From: Virgibacillus proomii
Lineage (GTDB): Bacteria; Bacillota; Bacilli; Bacillales; Amphibacillaceae
Length of the DNA: 64,000 nt
Assembly: GCF_018916875.1 (NCBI RefSeq)
Contig: NZ_JAHLNO010000004.1
Location: 186,001 to 250,000, forward strand
Direction: 5' to 3'
The notes under the pieces were generated by a model. The model was not told the DNA's origin. It worked only from the letters and a program-made list of their open reading frames with translations, and did not search any database. Made by a program: the position numbers and the translations under genes. Each line of letters begins with the position of its first letter. Within the stretch, counting starts at the first letter, position 1. Positions 1 through 8,560 of this stretch are shown in pieces.

Positions 1-1
1 A

Positions 2-259
2 AAACATCCCCGTATTATGTTAGCAAACAATAGTGATCATATAGAGGGGACTTATCAACTTTTTGATGAAAATCAAACTCGCTTTACGATTAAACGAGGT
101 ATGAACTTCCATATTATATCCTTTGATGATCAACACGATACCCACTTGTTTAAAGTGGAGCCTGATCTCTACTGGATACGAAATACAATGAGTTATATCG
201 ATATGTTAAATGGATTGTTTATTGAGGATGGTATCGAAATACCGTTCAAAAAACAATAG
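2..259 (+). CDS. Hypothetical protein, C-terminal part (open at window edge)
   Basis: The frame is open back to the window edge. The first ATG, at 17, has no ribosome-binding site before it, so this is probably the 3' end of a longer gene. About 85 residues are visible, rich in Asp, Phe and Ile and without membrane segments, signal peptide or cysteine motif, ending in a short basic tail (FKKQ). I do not recognise the family. A partial copy of the intergenic hairpin repeat follows directly. Confidence 0.5.
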   Translation, partial: KHPRIMLANNSDHIEGTYQLFDENQTRFTIKRGMNFHIISFDDQHDTHLFKVEPDLYWIRNTMSYIDMLNGLFIEDGIEIPFKKQ

Positions 260-295
260 AGAACCACTTAGTCAAATGCTAAAGAAATATGTTTA

Positions 296-510
296 AAAAC
301 GTAGAAAAGTGCTTTCCTTTCAAGGAGTAAGAAGACTGCTTGAATAAGCATCAACGCAGAAAAAGCGCTTTTCTTTTTCAAGGACAAGAAGAACTACGAC
401 AGCGAAACATCGCGGTTATTCAAGGAGGGTGCGAACTTAGTTTTTGATTTACTGCTTACTGCTTCAAGGAGAAAAACAACCCTTGAATAGGTTTCTCTTT
501 ATTTTGTAGA
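296..510 (+). repeat. Modular hairpin repeat, partial copy
   Basis: This degenerate copy of the dispersed repeat contains one GAAAAAGCGC-type hairpin, the core ACTACGACAGCGAAACATCGC near 393-413, and the terminal anchor ending TCTCTTTAT near 490-503. It lies just downstream of the first gene. The GGTGCCG hairpin found in other copies is not recognisable here. Confidence 0.6.
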
Positions 511-807
511 AGATCTCTGGCTGTACGCCGCTATCCGAGCGCTCTAGCTTTGGTTCTTAAAGCTCAATAACCATCAATCATGCTGAGTATTCTTGAACAG
601 AATTTATTTCAAAAGTCTATCTTATCTTGGAGAGGGTATTTAGGATGATGCAAAGAGTGAATAAAACTTTGACTCCTTTTTTTGTAGTTTTAGATGCATG
701 ATAGAATTTATTGAAAAGTATAAAAGGAGAGGGGCGTATTTTTTGGTTATAAAATCTTAGCGGCATAAAGGAAACCACCACATTTAGTACTGGGACAAAA
801 TTCTATA

Positions 808-847
808 AACAAAACACCGCTTTCCGTACAGTAAGGAATAGCGGTGT
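808..847. terminator. Strong hairpin, probable terminator
   Basis: AACACCGCT and AGCGGTGTT pair around a 4-bp extension (TTCC/GGAA) and a short loop. It lies between the repeat region and the minus-strand DoxX-like gene. The preceding GTACTGGGACAAAA resembles the end of a decayed insertion sequence, but this could not be confirmed. Confidence 0.5.
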
Positions 848-939
848 TTAGTCTAATTTATAATTTTTGATTATTGTAAGACCTTATCGATTTAAAGCAT
901 CATAAACAGTTGTATAAAACTCACTCCATCCATTTGGTT

Positions 940-1287
940 TTATAGTAAGTTTATTATGGTTACAATTGAACCAAGTACTAATAAAACGAGTGGTATTAAC
1001 ATTTTGTTAAAAGAGTCCTTCATTTTAAGATGTGTAAATATTGCGCCTATCATCGTAACCATGATCATTAAACTCCCTATTACCGCTAATGACTTGATCC
1101 AGATCCCAATAATAATAGTAATGGCTGACGCTATTTCAAAAATTCCAGTAAATATACGGAAACTATTACTATACCCAAAATAATTAAAGCCTTTCTTCAT
1201 GTTTTCTGATACTAATTTTTGAATACCAAACATTAAACATCCTAATTCCAGTGTTATTTGTAAAACTATTGATAAAATAATCATCAA
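940..1287 (-). CDS. DoxX-like small membrane protein
   Basis: A 115-residue protein with four hydrophobic segments, at roughly residues 3-22, 43-65, 68-88 and 95-114. This matches the size and topology of DoxX-like proteins. A DoxX-family protein (MhqP) accompanies the nitroreductase and dioxygenase of the methylhydroquinone stress regulon in Bacillus subtilis. Here it lies near a nitroreductase, a dioxygenase and a MarR regulator on the same strand, which suggests the same kind of quinone or electrophile protection. The biochemical role of DoxX-like proteins is unsettled. The 135-bp gap to the nitroreductase may hold a separate promoter. Confidence 0.7.
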   Translation of the reverse strand: MMIILSIVLQITLELGCLMFGIQKLVSENMKKGFNYFGYSNSFRIFTGIFEIASAITIIIGIWIKSLAVIGSLMIMVTMIGAIFTHLKMKDSFNKMLIPLVLLVLGSIVTIINLL

Positions 1288-1422
1288 TATTAGTTCTTTC
1301 TAATATTTTTAGTTTAATTAATATTTTTATAGGGTGACAGTTTAAGAAATTGTACATTTATCCATATTTTTTCGGTGTACTTTAATATGGTACAGGCTAG
1401 ATCTTCGTACTCTAAGCAAAAA

Positions 1423-2043
1423 TCAATTTAAAAATTTCACAAATTCATTGACTGGTTTACGGTATCCGCGCAATCTTCTGGAGTTTTCCTTTTCCTTTCC
1501 AATTGTCATCATTAATACAATTTCATGTGTTTGCGGAATTTCCAAAAGCTGACGAACTTTCTTAGCATCAAAGCCAATCATAGGGCATGTATCCCAACCA
1601 CGATTTTTAGCTGCGAGCATGAAAAACATAGATGAAAGTGAAGCATTGCGAATTGCCTCTTCTTTCATAAATTGTTCGCCTCTTCTTTCATAAAAAGAAT
1701 AGTTTTCTTTAATCATCTTATTCAACTCAAATTCAGTCAACATGCCAAGAGCAACCATTCCTTGATGTAATCTTTCCGTTTGTTTATAAGCATAACGATC
1801 ACCTGTTACAATAATAACTCCTGATGCAGTATGAACTTTATATTGCCCGTAGGCAGCTTCCATTATTTGTTCTTTTAGTTCAGGATTTGTAATAACAACA
1901 TATTCCGTATGTTGTAAATTGTAAGCAGAAGGTGCCAGTTTAACATCATTAAAAATGGGTATTAAATCTTCCTCAGTAATTGGTATATTCGATAAAAAGT
2001 TATTTGCAGAATGACGAAATTCAATTAATTTTTGAAAATCCAT
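1423..2043 (-). CDS. NAD(P)H nitroreductase (MhqN/YodC-like)
   Basis: A 206-residue oxygen-insensitive nitroreductase-family flavoprotein. The FMN-binding N-terminal region has the FRHSANNFL segment (family RRSxRxF) and the following APSAYNLQ motif. The C-terminal MTIGKE matches the family ending. Such enzymes reduce nitroaromatics and quinones with NAD(P)H. The start is supported by AAAGGAGTAAG just upstream. It lies 15 bp after the FMN reductase gene in the same direction and probably belongs to the same operon. MhqN of B. subtilis is the closest functional analogue by context. Confidence 0.82.
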   Translation of the reverse strand: MDFQKLIEFRHSANNFLSNIPITEEDLIPIFNDVKLAPSAYNLQHTEYVVITNPELKEQIMEAAYGQYKVHTASGVIIVTGDRYAYKQTERLHQGMVALGMLTEFELNKMIKENYSFYERRGEQFMKEEAIRNASLSSMFFMLAAKNRGWDTCPMIGFDAKKVRQLLEIPQTHEIVLMMTIGKEKENSRRLRGYRKPVNEFVKFLN

Positions 2044-2058
2044 TTTCTTACTCCTTTA

Positions 2059-2625
2059 TTAAAAATCATATTTGGCGTCTTTTATGGCATGAATTGCTTC
2101 AAAAGCTTCAACTGTTAACACGATATCCTCTACAAGACGTTCTATACGGAAGATAATATCATCATTAATAATTTCTTTACGCAAAAAATCTTTTTCTTCT
2201 ATAAAAACGTAAGTGGGAACAGTATGTGCTTTCATATAAGCTAAAATGGGTTTTAATTGTTGCTCAGCCATTAAATAATGCTTAGATGTTCCAGCAGTGA
2301 CAACTATACTTGCAACCTTATCCCGGAATGCATGAATTGGCAGCAAATCAAAAATGTTTTTAAGTGTAGCTGGTATGGATGCTTGAAATACAGGTGTACC
2401 GATAATAAGGGCATCAGCCGCCATAATGGTTTCAGTTACATACTTGGTGTCCCCCTCGTAATCAAAATAATTCCGCCCATCGCTGAACTCTATTTTATAT
2501 TCAGCTAAATCTAGTAAGATTACTTCATGTTGTGGATATTTTTGTTTAAATATCGCTATCACTTTCAACATCGCTGTTTTTGTTTTAGAACCTATTGTTG
2601 ATCCAGATATTGCTACAACTTTCAT
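2059..2625 (-). CDS. NADPH-dependent FMN reductase
   Basis: A 188-residue flavodoxin-fold reductase. The N-terminal AISGSTIGSKTKT phosphate-binding loop and the central GTPVFQASIPATLKN are typical of the SsuE/FMN_red family, which supplies reduced FMN to two-component flavin monooxygenases. Its start overlaps the stop of the luciferase-like monooxygenase gene by four bases (ATGA), so the two are probably translationally coupled and may work as a reductase-monooxygenase pair. Confidence 0.85.
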   Translation of the reverse strand: MKVVAISGSTIGSKTKTAMLKVIAIFKQKYPQHEVILLDLAEYKIEFSDGRNYFDYEGDTKYVTETIMAADALIIGTPVFQASIPATLKNIFDLLPIHAFRDKVASIVVTAGTSKHYLMAEQQLKPILAYMKAHTVPTYVFIEEKDFLRKEIINDDIIFRIERLVEDIVLTVEAFEAIHAIKDAKYDF

Positions 2626-3689
2626 TGCATCCCCTCATTTTTTGTATATTTTTTAATTGCAGGAATAATATCGTTCCCAATCATCTCAATGTTCTTCATG
2701 ATTTTACCAAATGGTACACCGCCAAAATCGATTTGTGCCATAAAACGTTGCATACCATATAATTCATATTGGTATAAAAGCTTCTCAATAATTAGTTCTT
2801 TGCTACCAACCATAAGTGCATCTCGGTAATCCGTTGCCTGTGCAAATTGTTGTTTTGGATATCCTGCTCCACGAACTGCCTGAAAACCAACATTAATATG
2901 GGGGTACATTTCCTGTAATGCTTTCTTTGTTGTATTGGCTACATAAAATAAACTTGTTGTTGCAATTGGCAATGTGTCCGGATCAAATCCTTTATTCTGT
3001 GCTGACTCACGGTAAGCATCAACAGAGAGTTTAAAATTCATTGCCGGTCCTCCTAAAGTGGTAAGCATCATAGGAATTCCCATATCTCCTGCTTTAATTG
3101 CACTTGCCGGCGGTCCTCCAACAGCCCGCCAAATGGGAAGTGAGCCATTTTTTGGTTGTGGTATAATTTCCGCATTTTGGAGCGGAGCACGAAATTCACC
3201 TTGCCACGTTACACGTTCTTGCTCATTAATTTGTTTTAGAAGATCTAGCTTCTCCTCAAAAATTTCTTCATAGTCCTGTAAATCAACACCAAGTAAATGA
3301 TAAGCTCCAACACGTGAGCCGCGGCCAGCGACAATTTCAGCGCGTCCATTTGAGATTAAGTCAATCGTTGCAAAGTCTTCAAACACACGTACAGGATCTA
3401 AAACGCTTAGGACAGTTGCTGAACTTGTAAGCTTTATTTTTTCGGTTGCTTGTGCGATCGCTCCTAAAATTACAGTGTGTCCTTGAGATGTAAAGTAAGT
3501 TTGATGGCTTTCACCAACACCAAATACATCAATACCTGCCTGTTCTGCTAATTTACTCGCTTCTATTAGTTCATGAATGCGCTGCTGTGCTGAAATACGG
3601 TTACCTGTTAGTGGATTGATAATATGATCACCTAATGAATATAGACCGAATTCCACTCCTTTTGATTGATCCATACGATATTTTTCCAT
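2622..3689 (-). CDS. LLM-class flavin-dependent monooxygenase
   Basis: A 355-residue luciferase-like monooxygenase. It begins with an EFGLYSLGDH segment, contains GVGESHQTYF and TSSATVLSVLDPVRVFEDFA, and follows with a nucleotide-handling region around residues 190-215. These enzymes use reduced flavin and oxygen on varied substrates, and the substrate cannot be read from sequence. The gene sits between the dioxygenase and the FMN reductase, which overlaps it, forming one minus-strand operon. Context suggests oxidation of an aromatic or quinone-type compound. Confidence 0.83.
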   Translation of the reverse strand: MEKYRMDQSKGVEFGLYSLGDHIINPLTGNRISAQQRIHELIEASKLAEQAGIDVFGVGESHQTYFTSQGHTVILGAIAQATEKIKLTSSATVLSVLDPVRVFEDFATIDLISNGRAEIVAGRGSRVGAYHLLGVDLQDYEEIFEEKLDLLKQINEQERVTWQGEFRAPLQNAEIIPQPKNGSLPIWRAVGGPPASAIKAGDMGIPMMLTTLGGPAMNFKLSVDAYRESAQNKGFDPDTLPIATTSLFYVANTTKKALQEMYPHINVGFQAVRGAGYPKQQFAQATDYRDALMVGSKELIIEKLLYQYELYGMQRFMAQIDFGGVPFGKIMKNIEMIGNDIIPAIKKYTKNEGMQ

Positions 3690-3691
3690 TT

Positions 3692-4653
3692 TTATGCTTC
3701 CTCCAATGGGTGTAATTTTGCTTCAATTTCGACACGGCGGCTTTCTAAAAGTGGTGGTAAATCCAGGTGTTGACCAAGAGTTTCTATATCTCTATCAATT
3801 GTAAATCCTGGGCCGTCTGTTGCAATTTCAAATAAGATTCCGTTGGATTCTCTAAAATACAAACTTTTGAAATAGTAACGGTCAATAATTCCAGATGAAT
3901 GAAACCCCCGCTTACGAACTTTTTCGTCCCAATAAGCTAGCTCTCTCTCATCTTTCACCCGAATAGCTAAATGGTGAATACTGCCTCGACCTGGTTTTTC
4001 AGGAGGACCTTCTAATGATTTGACCACAATTTCACCAAAAAGTTCACCTTTTATTGATTGAAAGATTGCTTCTTTGTCTGATCGCAAGATTTCTGTGTAA
4101 CCAAATACTTCTGTTAAAGTACGTGCCAGTTTATCTAAACGACGCACTGTTATTTCAACAGAACCCATCCCTAGAATCTGATGTTTAATTGGAACGGTTG
4201 AGTTTTCCCATGCTTCCCAATGTGCTATTTTTTTACCATTTGAAACGAGAAGTACCATTCGTAAACCTTCTTTATCCTCAAAGTGTAAGGCTGAATGATT
4301 AGCGTATGTTGTTATTTCACTGTGTTTGATTTCATATTGTTCAAAACGTTTTTTCCAATACATTAAACTTATTTCAGATGGCACTAGTAACCCGATTTGT
4401 GTAATTGCATTCGTTCCGCTATACGTACTTCCGACAAAGGGCATTTCAAAAAAAGATAACTACCAGTACGATCTCCATAAAACAAATGGTACATGGATGG
4501 ATCATCTTGATTGACAGTTAATTTAACCCTGCGTAATCCTAAAATCTTGTGATAAAAGAAATGATTTTGCTTCGCATTTTTTGTAATCATCGAAATATGA
4601 TGATGTCCTGGGATGATATATATTTTTCCTCCTCCATTCATTTGACTAATCAA
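3692..4653 (-). pseudogene. Ring-cleaving dioxygenase (MhqO-like), frameshifted
   Basis: Two overlapping frames together give a vicinal-oxygen-chelate (glyoxalase-fold) dioxygenase of about 320 residues, close to MhqO-type enzymes. The first frame runs from 4653 (TTG; an alternative ATG is a few codons later) and holds IIPGHHHISM with a metal-binding His. The second begins near 4450 and holds a further metal-site region (GRGSIHHLAIRV) and YFRESNGILFEIATD with the Glu ligand. The frames break in a seven-base A run at 4448-4454 (T run on the coding strand). One extra T would restore YLFFEMPF and the whole reading frame. It may be a true pseudogene, a phase-variable tract or a sequencing error. 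Confidence 0.75.
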
Positions 4654-4655
4654 GT
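4639..4655. promoter_or_regulatory. Candidate MarR operator at the dioxygenase start
   Basis: CATTTGACTAATCAAGT lies at the start of the dioxygenase gene, with a TTGA..TCAA dyad. A related 17-mer precedes the marR gene at 5150-5166, matching at 14 of 17 positions. Its placement at both targets of a MarR-controlled cluster suggests an autoregulatory operator. This is inference from two sites only. Confidence 0.4.
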
Positions 4656-4670
4656 GAAAGAATAAAAAAA

Positions 4671-5123
4671 TTATCTGTTCTTTGACAGCTTTTTTTCACT
4701 GTTTTTTTGTACACGAGACATAAGTGATAACAACGTTTTTTGTTCTTCTTTTGTTAAGCAATCTTCAAAAAATGACGACTGAAATGCAAGCTGAGCTTTA
4801 AATGCTTGATCTAATTTTTTTCGTCCTTTAGTTGTTAAAGAAATAGTTTTTGTTTTCCATTCTTGTTTGCGTTGGATTAGTTTATCTTTTTCAAGACGTG
4901 CAAGCATTCGTGAAATACCGCCTTGGGTTACCGTAACTTTTTCTGCAAGTTCACTTTGGGTTAATGGTTCATATGTTGATATTTGAATTAACACATCAAA
5001 CTGTGCAGCTGTTAAATCATATTGCTTTAAAAATTCATTTGATAGCTTGTTACTTTGATGTGTAAAGCGTGTAATTCGTAACCAAATAAGTGAACCAAGA
5101 GTATTTTTTTTCATTTTGTCCAA
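4671..5123 (-). CDS. MarR-family transcriptional regulator
   Basis: A 150-residue winged-helix regulator. The recognition region contains [45 protein letters not shown] and the wing residues [11 protein letters not shown]. It is the first gene of the minus-strand detoxification cluster. MarR proteins of the MhqR type repress such clusters until quinones or electrophiles release them, so it is the likely local repressor. No conserved cysteine is visible, so a thiol switch is not indicated. Confidence 0.85.
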   Translation of the reverse strand: MDKMKKNTLGSLIWLRITRFTHQSNKLSNEFLKQYDLTAAQFDVLIQISTYEPLTQSELAEKVTVTQGGISRMLARLEKDKLIQRKQEWKTKTISLTTKGRKKLDQAFKAQLAFQSSFFEDCLTKEEQKTLLSLMSRVQKNSEKKLSKNR

Positions 5124-5149
5124 CCCTTTCTTTTTACATGAGTCAATAT

Positions 5150-5166
5150 CAGTTTACTACTCAAGT
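5150..5166. promoter_or_regulatory. Candidate MarR operator upstream of marR
   Basis: CAGTTTACTACTCAAGT lies 27 bp before the marR start. It shares 14 of 17 positions with the motif at 4639-4655, in the same orientation. Confidence 0.4.
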
Positions 5167-5420
5167 GATGAGATTGCAAGTATAAAACTTAATAATGTGG
5201 GGAAAGAGGTTAAGATAACTTTGATTATCCTTCATAATTATACCTTTTCTCCCCATATATGAACATAATCTTTTCAATGTTCTAGTCCAATTTTTTAAAA
5301 ACCTAAGAAGTTGTGTCCATAATACTATACCACCATTATTAAGTAACTGATAACGATTTAATGCGTTCATTGATAAACACAAGGATGACTGTCCGGTTCG
5401 AACTAAGTGTTTTATCCTTG

Positions 5421-5600
5421 GCATTTCTAAAAGTACGTATTACCAGTCTTTCAACAAAAATGAATCGTAGTCAAGAAAACCGTGAATATACTAAAAATCA
5501 AATATATTTAGCAGAATAGTAGAGAACGCTATGTTGCACCAAAGATTTATGTTACTTAGAAAGCAAGGCTATGAGATGCCAAACCTGTAAAAAAGGCTTC
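5421..5600 (+). pseudogene. IS3-family OrfB transposase remnant
   Basis: The translation shows an SKSTYYQSFNKNES segment, typical of the start of IS3/IS150-group OrfB. After stops and frame changes it continues with fragments resembling LHQRFMLLRKQGYEMPNL, the YGAPKI..LRKxGY region. No intact transposase or clear terminal repeats are present. The stretch from 5161 to 5420 has no gene I can support. Confidence 0.5.
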
Positions 5601-5698
5601 TGTGTTTAATTTTTGTTGGGAAAATCGCTAAACTTAAAAAATATATAATGAAAAATTAAAGATGCTGTGTTATACTATAATAAATTAAAGCTATACTT

Positions 5699-5757
5699 AG
5701 GAGGAGTCTGCCACCAAGGGGGAATTATGTCTTTTGGTAACGGGCTCTTTTTTGTGT
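5699..5757 (+). ncRNA. Putative Na+-I riboswitch (DUF1646 motif)
   Basis: The region contains GAGTCTGCCACCAAGG, a loop, then TTGGTAACGGGCTC and a T run. ACCAA pairs with TTGGT, and GAGTC pairs with GGCTC to close the structure. The closing stem followed directly by Ts resembles an expression platform ending in a terminator. It lies about 150 bp before a DUF1646 transporter gene. The DUF1646 RNA motif is known to sense Na+ and to control sodium exporters. Assignment rests on the downstream gene and the visible pairing; a covariance-model search was not possible. Confidence 0.6.
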
Positions 5758-5909
5758 TTTTTAAAGGGAGGTGAGGCTAATACGTTAGAATCAGATACTA
5801 TTATTTATAAAAAAGAGTCTAGTTAAATTTTTATAAAGTAGTTAAATAATTTTAAACGATAATGAGGAATTTTAGATGATGAAACAACTACATAGGAGGA
5901 TATTGCATT

Positions 5910-6947
5910 ATGATTATTGGATTAACAATAATATTAGTACTTGTACTGTTTTTGCCTTTTACAAAAATTGTCGAACGTAATTTGGAAGTATTTTTATTTA
6001 TTATGGGGGTCTTATCCGCATTGGTTAGTCAAGTCTTAAATAGGGACTTGATAAATGAGGCCTTAATACACCCAATAAACATTACATTGGCAGTTCTAGT
6101 TGCTGGTCTTTTGTTCAGGTGGTTCCAGGGTACAATTAAAAAAGGAGTATTAGGTATAAGCAAAGCGATACCATATCGCTTGTTTATTGCATTATTAGTA
6201 ATTATTCTTGGATTGATCTCTAGTCTGATTACCGCTATTATTGCTGCAATCATTCTTGTTTCTGTCGTCAGTGTTTTGGAAATGGATAAAAAATCAGAAA
6301 TTCGCTTGGTTGTTTTAGCATGTTTTGCAATTGGAATGGGTGCTGCACTTACTCCAATTGGTGAGCCACTTTCAACAATTGTAGTGAGTAAATTAGACGA
6401 AGATTTTATGTATTTATTTCAATTAATTGGTGTATACGTAATCCCAGGTATTATAGTTTTTGGGATATTAGCTGCATTTATGGTTAAATCAAGAGAAGAA
6501 TCAAATACAATATTAGTACAATCTGCACCGAGATCCACTAATCAAGAATCTCAGGTTGAATCATATGCGGAAATAATTATTCGCAGTTTAAAAATTTATT
6601 TATTTGTTATGGCTTTAACTTTTCTTGGTGCAGGTTTTCAACCTTTTATTGAGAAGTACTTAATCGACTTAAATCCATTAATATTATATTGGATAAACAT
6701 TGTCTCTGCCGTTTTGGATAACGCTACATTAGCGGCAGCAGAAATTAGCCCGGTAATGAACGAGACGACAATTAGGGATATTTTACTTGGACTACTGGTC
6801 AGTGGAGGAATGCTCATACCAGGGAATATTCCAAATATTATTGCTGCTGGAAAGCTTAAAATTACAAGTCTACAATACGCACGTTTTGCTGTTCCAGTTG
6901 GCTTAATTGCTATGGTAGTATATTTCTTTGTAATCCTTGTGATTTAA
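5910..6947 (+). CDS. DUF1646 family transporter (putative Na+ exporter)
   Basis: A 345-residue integral membrane protein with about nine to ten hydrophobic segments. Two conserved motifs stand out: GMGAALTPIGEPLSTI near residues 137-152, and DNATLAAAEISP with GNIPNIIAAGKLK near 270-320. These resemble the re-entrant regions of NhaD/ArsB-type ion transporters and identify the DUF1646 family. Genes of this family are found behind sodium riboswitches, so sodium export is the likely role. AGGAGGATATTGC precedes the ATG. Confidence 0.8.
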   Translation: MIIGLTIILVLVLFLPFTKIVERNLEVFLFIMGVLSALVSQVLNRDLINEALIHPINITLAVLVAGLLFRWFQGTIKKGVLGISKAIPYRLFIALLVIILGLISSLITAIIAAIILVSVVSVLEMDKKSEIRLVVLACFAIGMGAALTPIGEPLSTIVVSKLDEDFMYLFQLIGVYVIPGIIVFGILAAFMVKSREESNTILVQSAPRSTNQESQVESYAEIIIRSLKIYLFVMALTFLGAGFQPFIEKYLIDLNPLILYWINIVSAVLDNATLAAAEISPVMNETTIRDILLGLLVSGGMLIPGNIPNIIAAGKLKITSLQYARFAVPVGLIAMVVYFFVILVI

Positions 6948-7164
6948 TTCCTAAAAAGCAGCAGGATTGAAAATACCAGTAGTTATTAATATCCATAATT
7001 TTAATCGCAATTTAATGGTAAGGAATGTTTTGTTTACAGCCATATTTTTATAACCCGGTATCGATTAATTAAACAATATCACTTGTTCCTTTTTCAATAC
7101 TTCAATCTTGAATAAAAGTTTGTATGTGTGTATAATCGAAATTAATTCTATAACCAAATGTTTT

Positions 7165-7285
7165 CTAGGGTTCCGCAACAAGTTGTTGGTCTGGTCCAAG
7201 AGAAAACTCACAGCCTTGCTGTGACACGGAAGGATAAAAGCCTGGGAGAAACTGTTAAACAGTTTTTCTTAGGTTTTTTGTTTTT
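7165..7285 (+). ncRNA. Guanidine-I (ykkC) riboswitch
   Basis: The hallmark sequences appear in order: CTAGGGTTCCG, GGTCTGGTCCAAGAG, ACACGGAAGGATAAAAGCC and TGGGAGAAAC. A terminator-like hairpin (AACTGTT/AACAGTT) with a T run follows. This is the ykkC aptamer, which binds guanidinium and turns on guanidinium exporters and degradation genes. It lies 30 bp before the ykkC gene, so it most likely controls this pair by transcription antitermination. Confidence 0.9.
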
Positions 7286-7313
7286 TTGAGTAAAAAATGG
7301 AGGTGTCACTTAA

Positions 7314-7655
7314 ATGAATAAAGACTGGGTGAAAGTATTTATTGCTGCTTTTTTTGAAGTTTTTTGGGTTATTGGCTTAAAACATGCTAATAGCATTTGG
7401 GAGTGGACTGGGACTGTTATTGCTATAATCATTAGCTTCTATTTAATGATTATGGCTGGAAGGAAACTTCCTGTTGGAACCGTGTATGCTGTTTTTGTAG
7501 GATTAGGTACTGCGGGAACTGTTTTTTCAGATATTGTAATTTTTGGTGAACCATTTAAAGTAGCAAAAATTATATTGATTTTAATTTTATTGGCAGGGGT
7601 AATTGGTTTGAAATTAGTTACCGATGATAACGTCAAGGAAGGAGATAAAACATAA
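7314..7655 (+). CDS. ykkC: Guanidinium exporter subunit (SMR family, YkkC)
   Basis: A 113-residue small multidrug resistance protein with four transmembrane helices. The conserved membrane-embedded Glu lies in [15 protein letters not shown] near residue 15, and [18 protein letters not shown] forms the helix-3 core. It closely resembles B. subtilis YkkC, one half of a heterodimeric guanidinium/H+ antiporter. A good GGAGGTGTC site precedes the ATG. Its stop overlaps the start of the second subunit, and the operon sits behind a guanidine riboswitch. Confidence 0.92.
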   Translation: MNKDWVKVFIAAFFEVFWVIGLKHANSIWEWTGTVIAIIISFYLMIMAGRKLPVGTVYAVFVGLGTAGTVFSDIVIFGEPFKVAKIILILILLAGVIGLKLVTDDNVKEGDKT

Positions 7656-7969
7656 TGGCATGGGTTTCTTTGGTTGTTGCAGGTTTCTTTGAAATGTTTG
7701 GTGTTTTAATGATAAATACGTTGCATAAAAATCGTAATTGGCAATCGTTGGTACTTTTAATTTTTGGATTTGGAACAAGTTTTCTATTTCTTGCACTTGC
7801 AATGAAAACATTGCCCATGGGAACCGCATATGCAATTTGGACAGGTATTGGTGCATCTGGCGGAGCAATATTAGGAATGGTTTTATATGGTGAATCAAAA
7901 AACTGGAAAAGAATTGTTTTTATAGCAATGGTATTAGGATCCGCTATCGGTTTAAAACTAATCTCGTAA
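7655..7969 (+). CDS. ykkD: Guanidinium exporter subunit (SMR family, YkkD)
   Basis: A 104-residue SMR protein with four transmembrane helices. The conserved Glu is in VVAGFFEMFGVLMIN near residue 13, and PMGTAYAIWTGIGASGG forms helix 3. It matches YkkD, the partner of YkkC; the two subunits are thought to insert in opposite orientations. The ATG overlaps the ykkC stop (TAATG), so the pair is translationally coupled. A decayed transposase follows immediately. Confidence 0.92.
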   Translation: MAWVSLVVAGFFEMFGVLMINTLHKNRNWQSLVLLIFGFGTSFLFLALAMKTLPMGTAYAIWTGIGASGGAILGMVLYGESKNWKRIVFIAMVLGSAIGLKLIS

Positions 7970-7986
7970 AGAAGGGAGTTATCATT

Positions 7987-8560
7987 GCAGGTATGTCAGA
8001 GGTTTTCGTATGCTCATGCTTGGCTGGACAGACGGAAATACTTTTATTCCATTGGTTCCGAGAAAAGGAAGAAGTGCCATCGACAAGCATATAGTCGGTT
8101 ATAAGCTCGTAAGAAGGCTGTAAAAAAGTCAACAGAAGCGATGTTCAACCTCCTGGGTAAGGTGAACTCACTGCAGCTATTTATCAAAAACACTGCTTTT
8201 TTAATAGTTGGTTTGCTTATCTCAAAGTGATTAAACGAGTCGTTTCTGACTCCCCCTCTTCAAGTATGCTCAAAAATATGCACTGTGTTTATTATATGTA
8301 TGAGGATGAAGAGTACACACTAAGCCAGCTGTATAAGAAAGTTCGAAAAAAGCGTGGACGCGCTATAATTCTTACTTCTGTCGTGGTTGGTTTAGGCCTG
8401 AAAATAAAGGTAACAATATACAAGTCCGCATTGTTTTTGTGCGGGATAGGAACCGCAAAAAAATTAGAAATTCGACCTCTCCGCTATTTGGTATGGATGC
8501 GGCCGTAGTCTAGGAAATTTTATACGGAGTGGCGGCATGATAGCATTGCATGTTTGAGCC
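7987..8560 (+). pseudogene. IS4-family transposase remnant
   Basis: Stops and frame changes break a translation that still shows transposase fragments: LGWTDGNTFIPLVPRKG, a KSTEAMFNLLGKV segment, LSQLYKKVRKKRGRA, and a fragment reading VRIVFVRDRNRKK-like. These match the catalytic-core order of IS4-family DDE transposases. No intact frame or clear terminal repeats remain. It is short and lacks the C-terminal part. Confidence 0.7.

Noticed and set aside
5161-5424. Minus-strand 87-residue frame after the marR gene
   Set aside because: No ribosome site, no family resemblance, and it adjoins an IS3 remnant; likely chance or decayed DNA.
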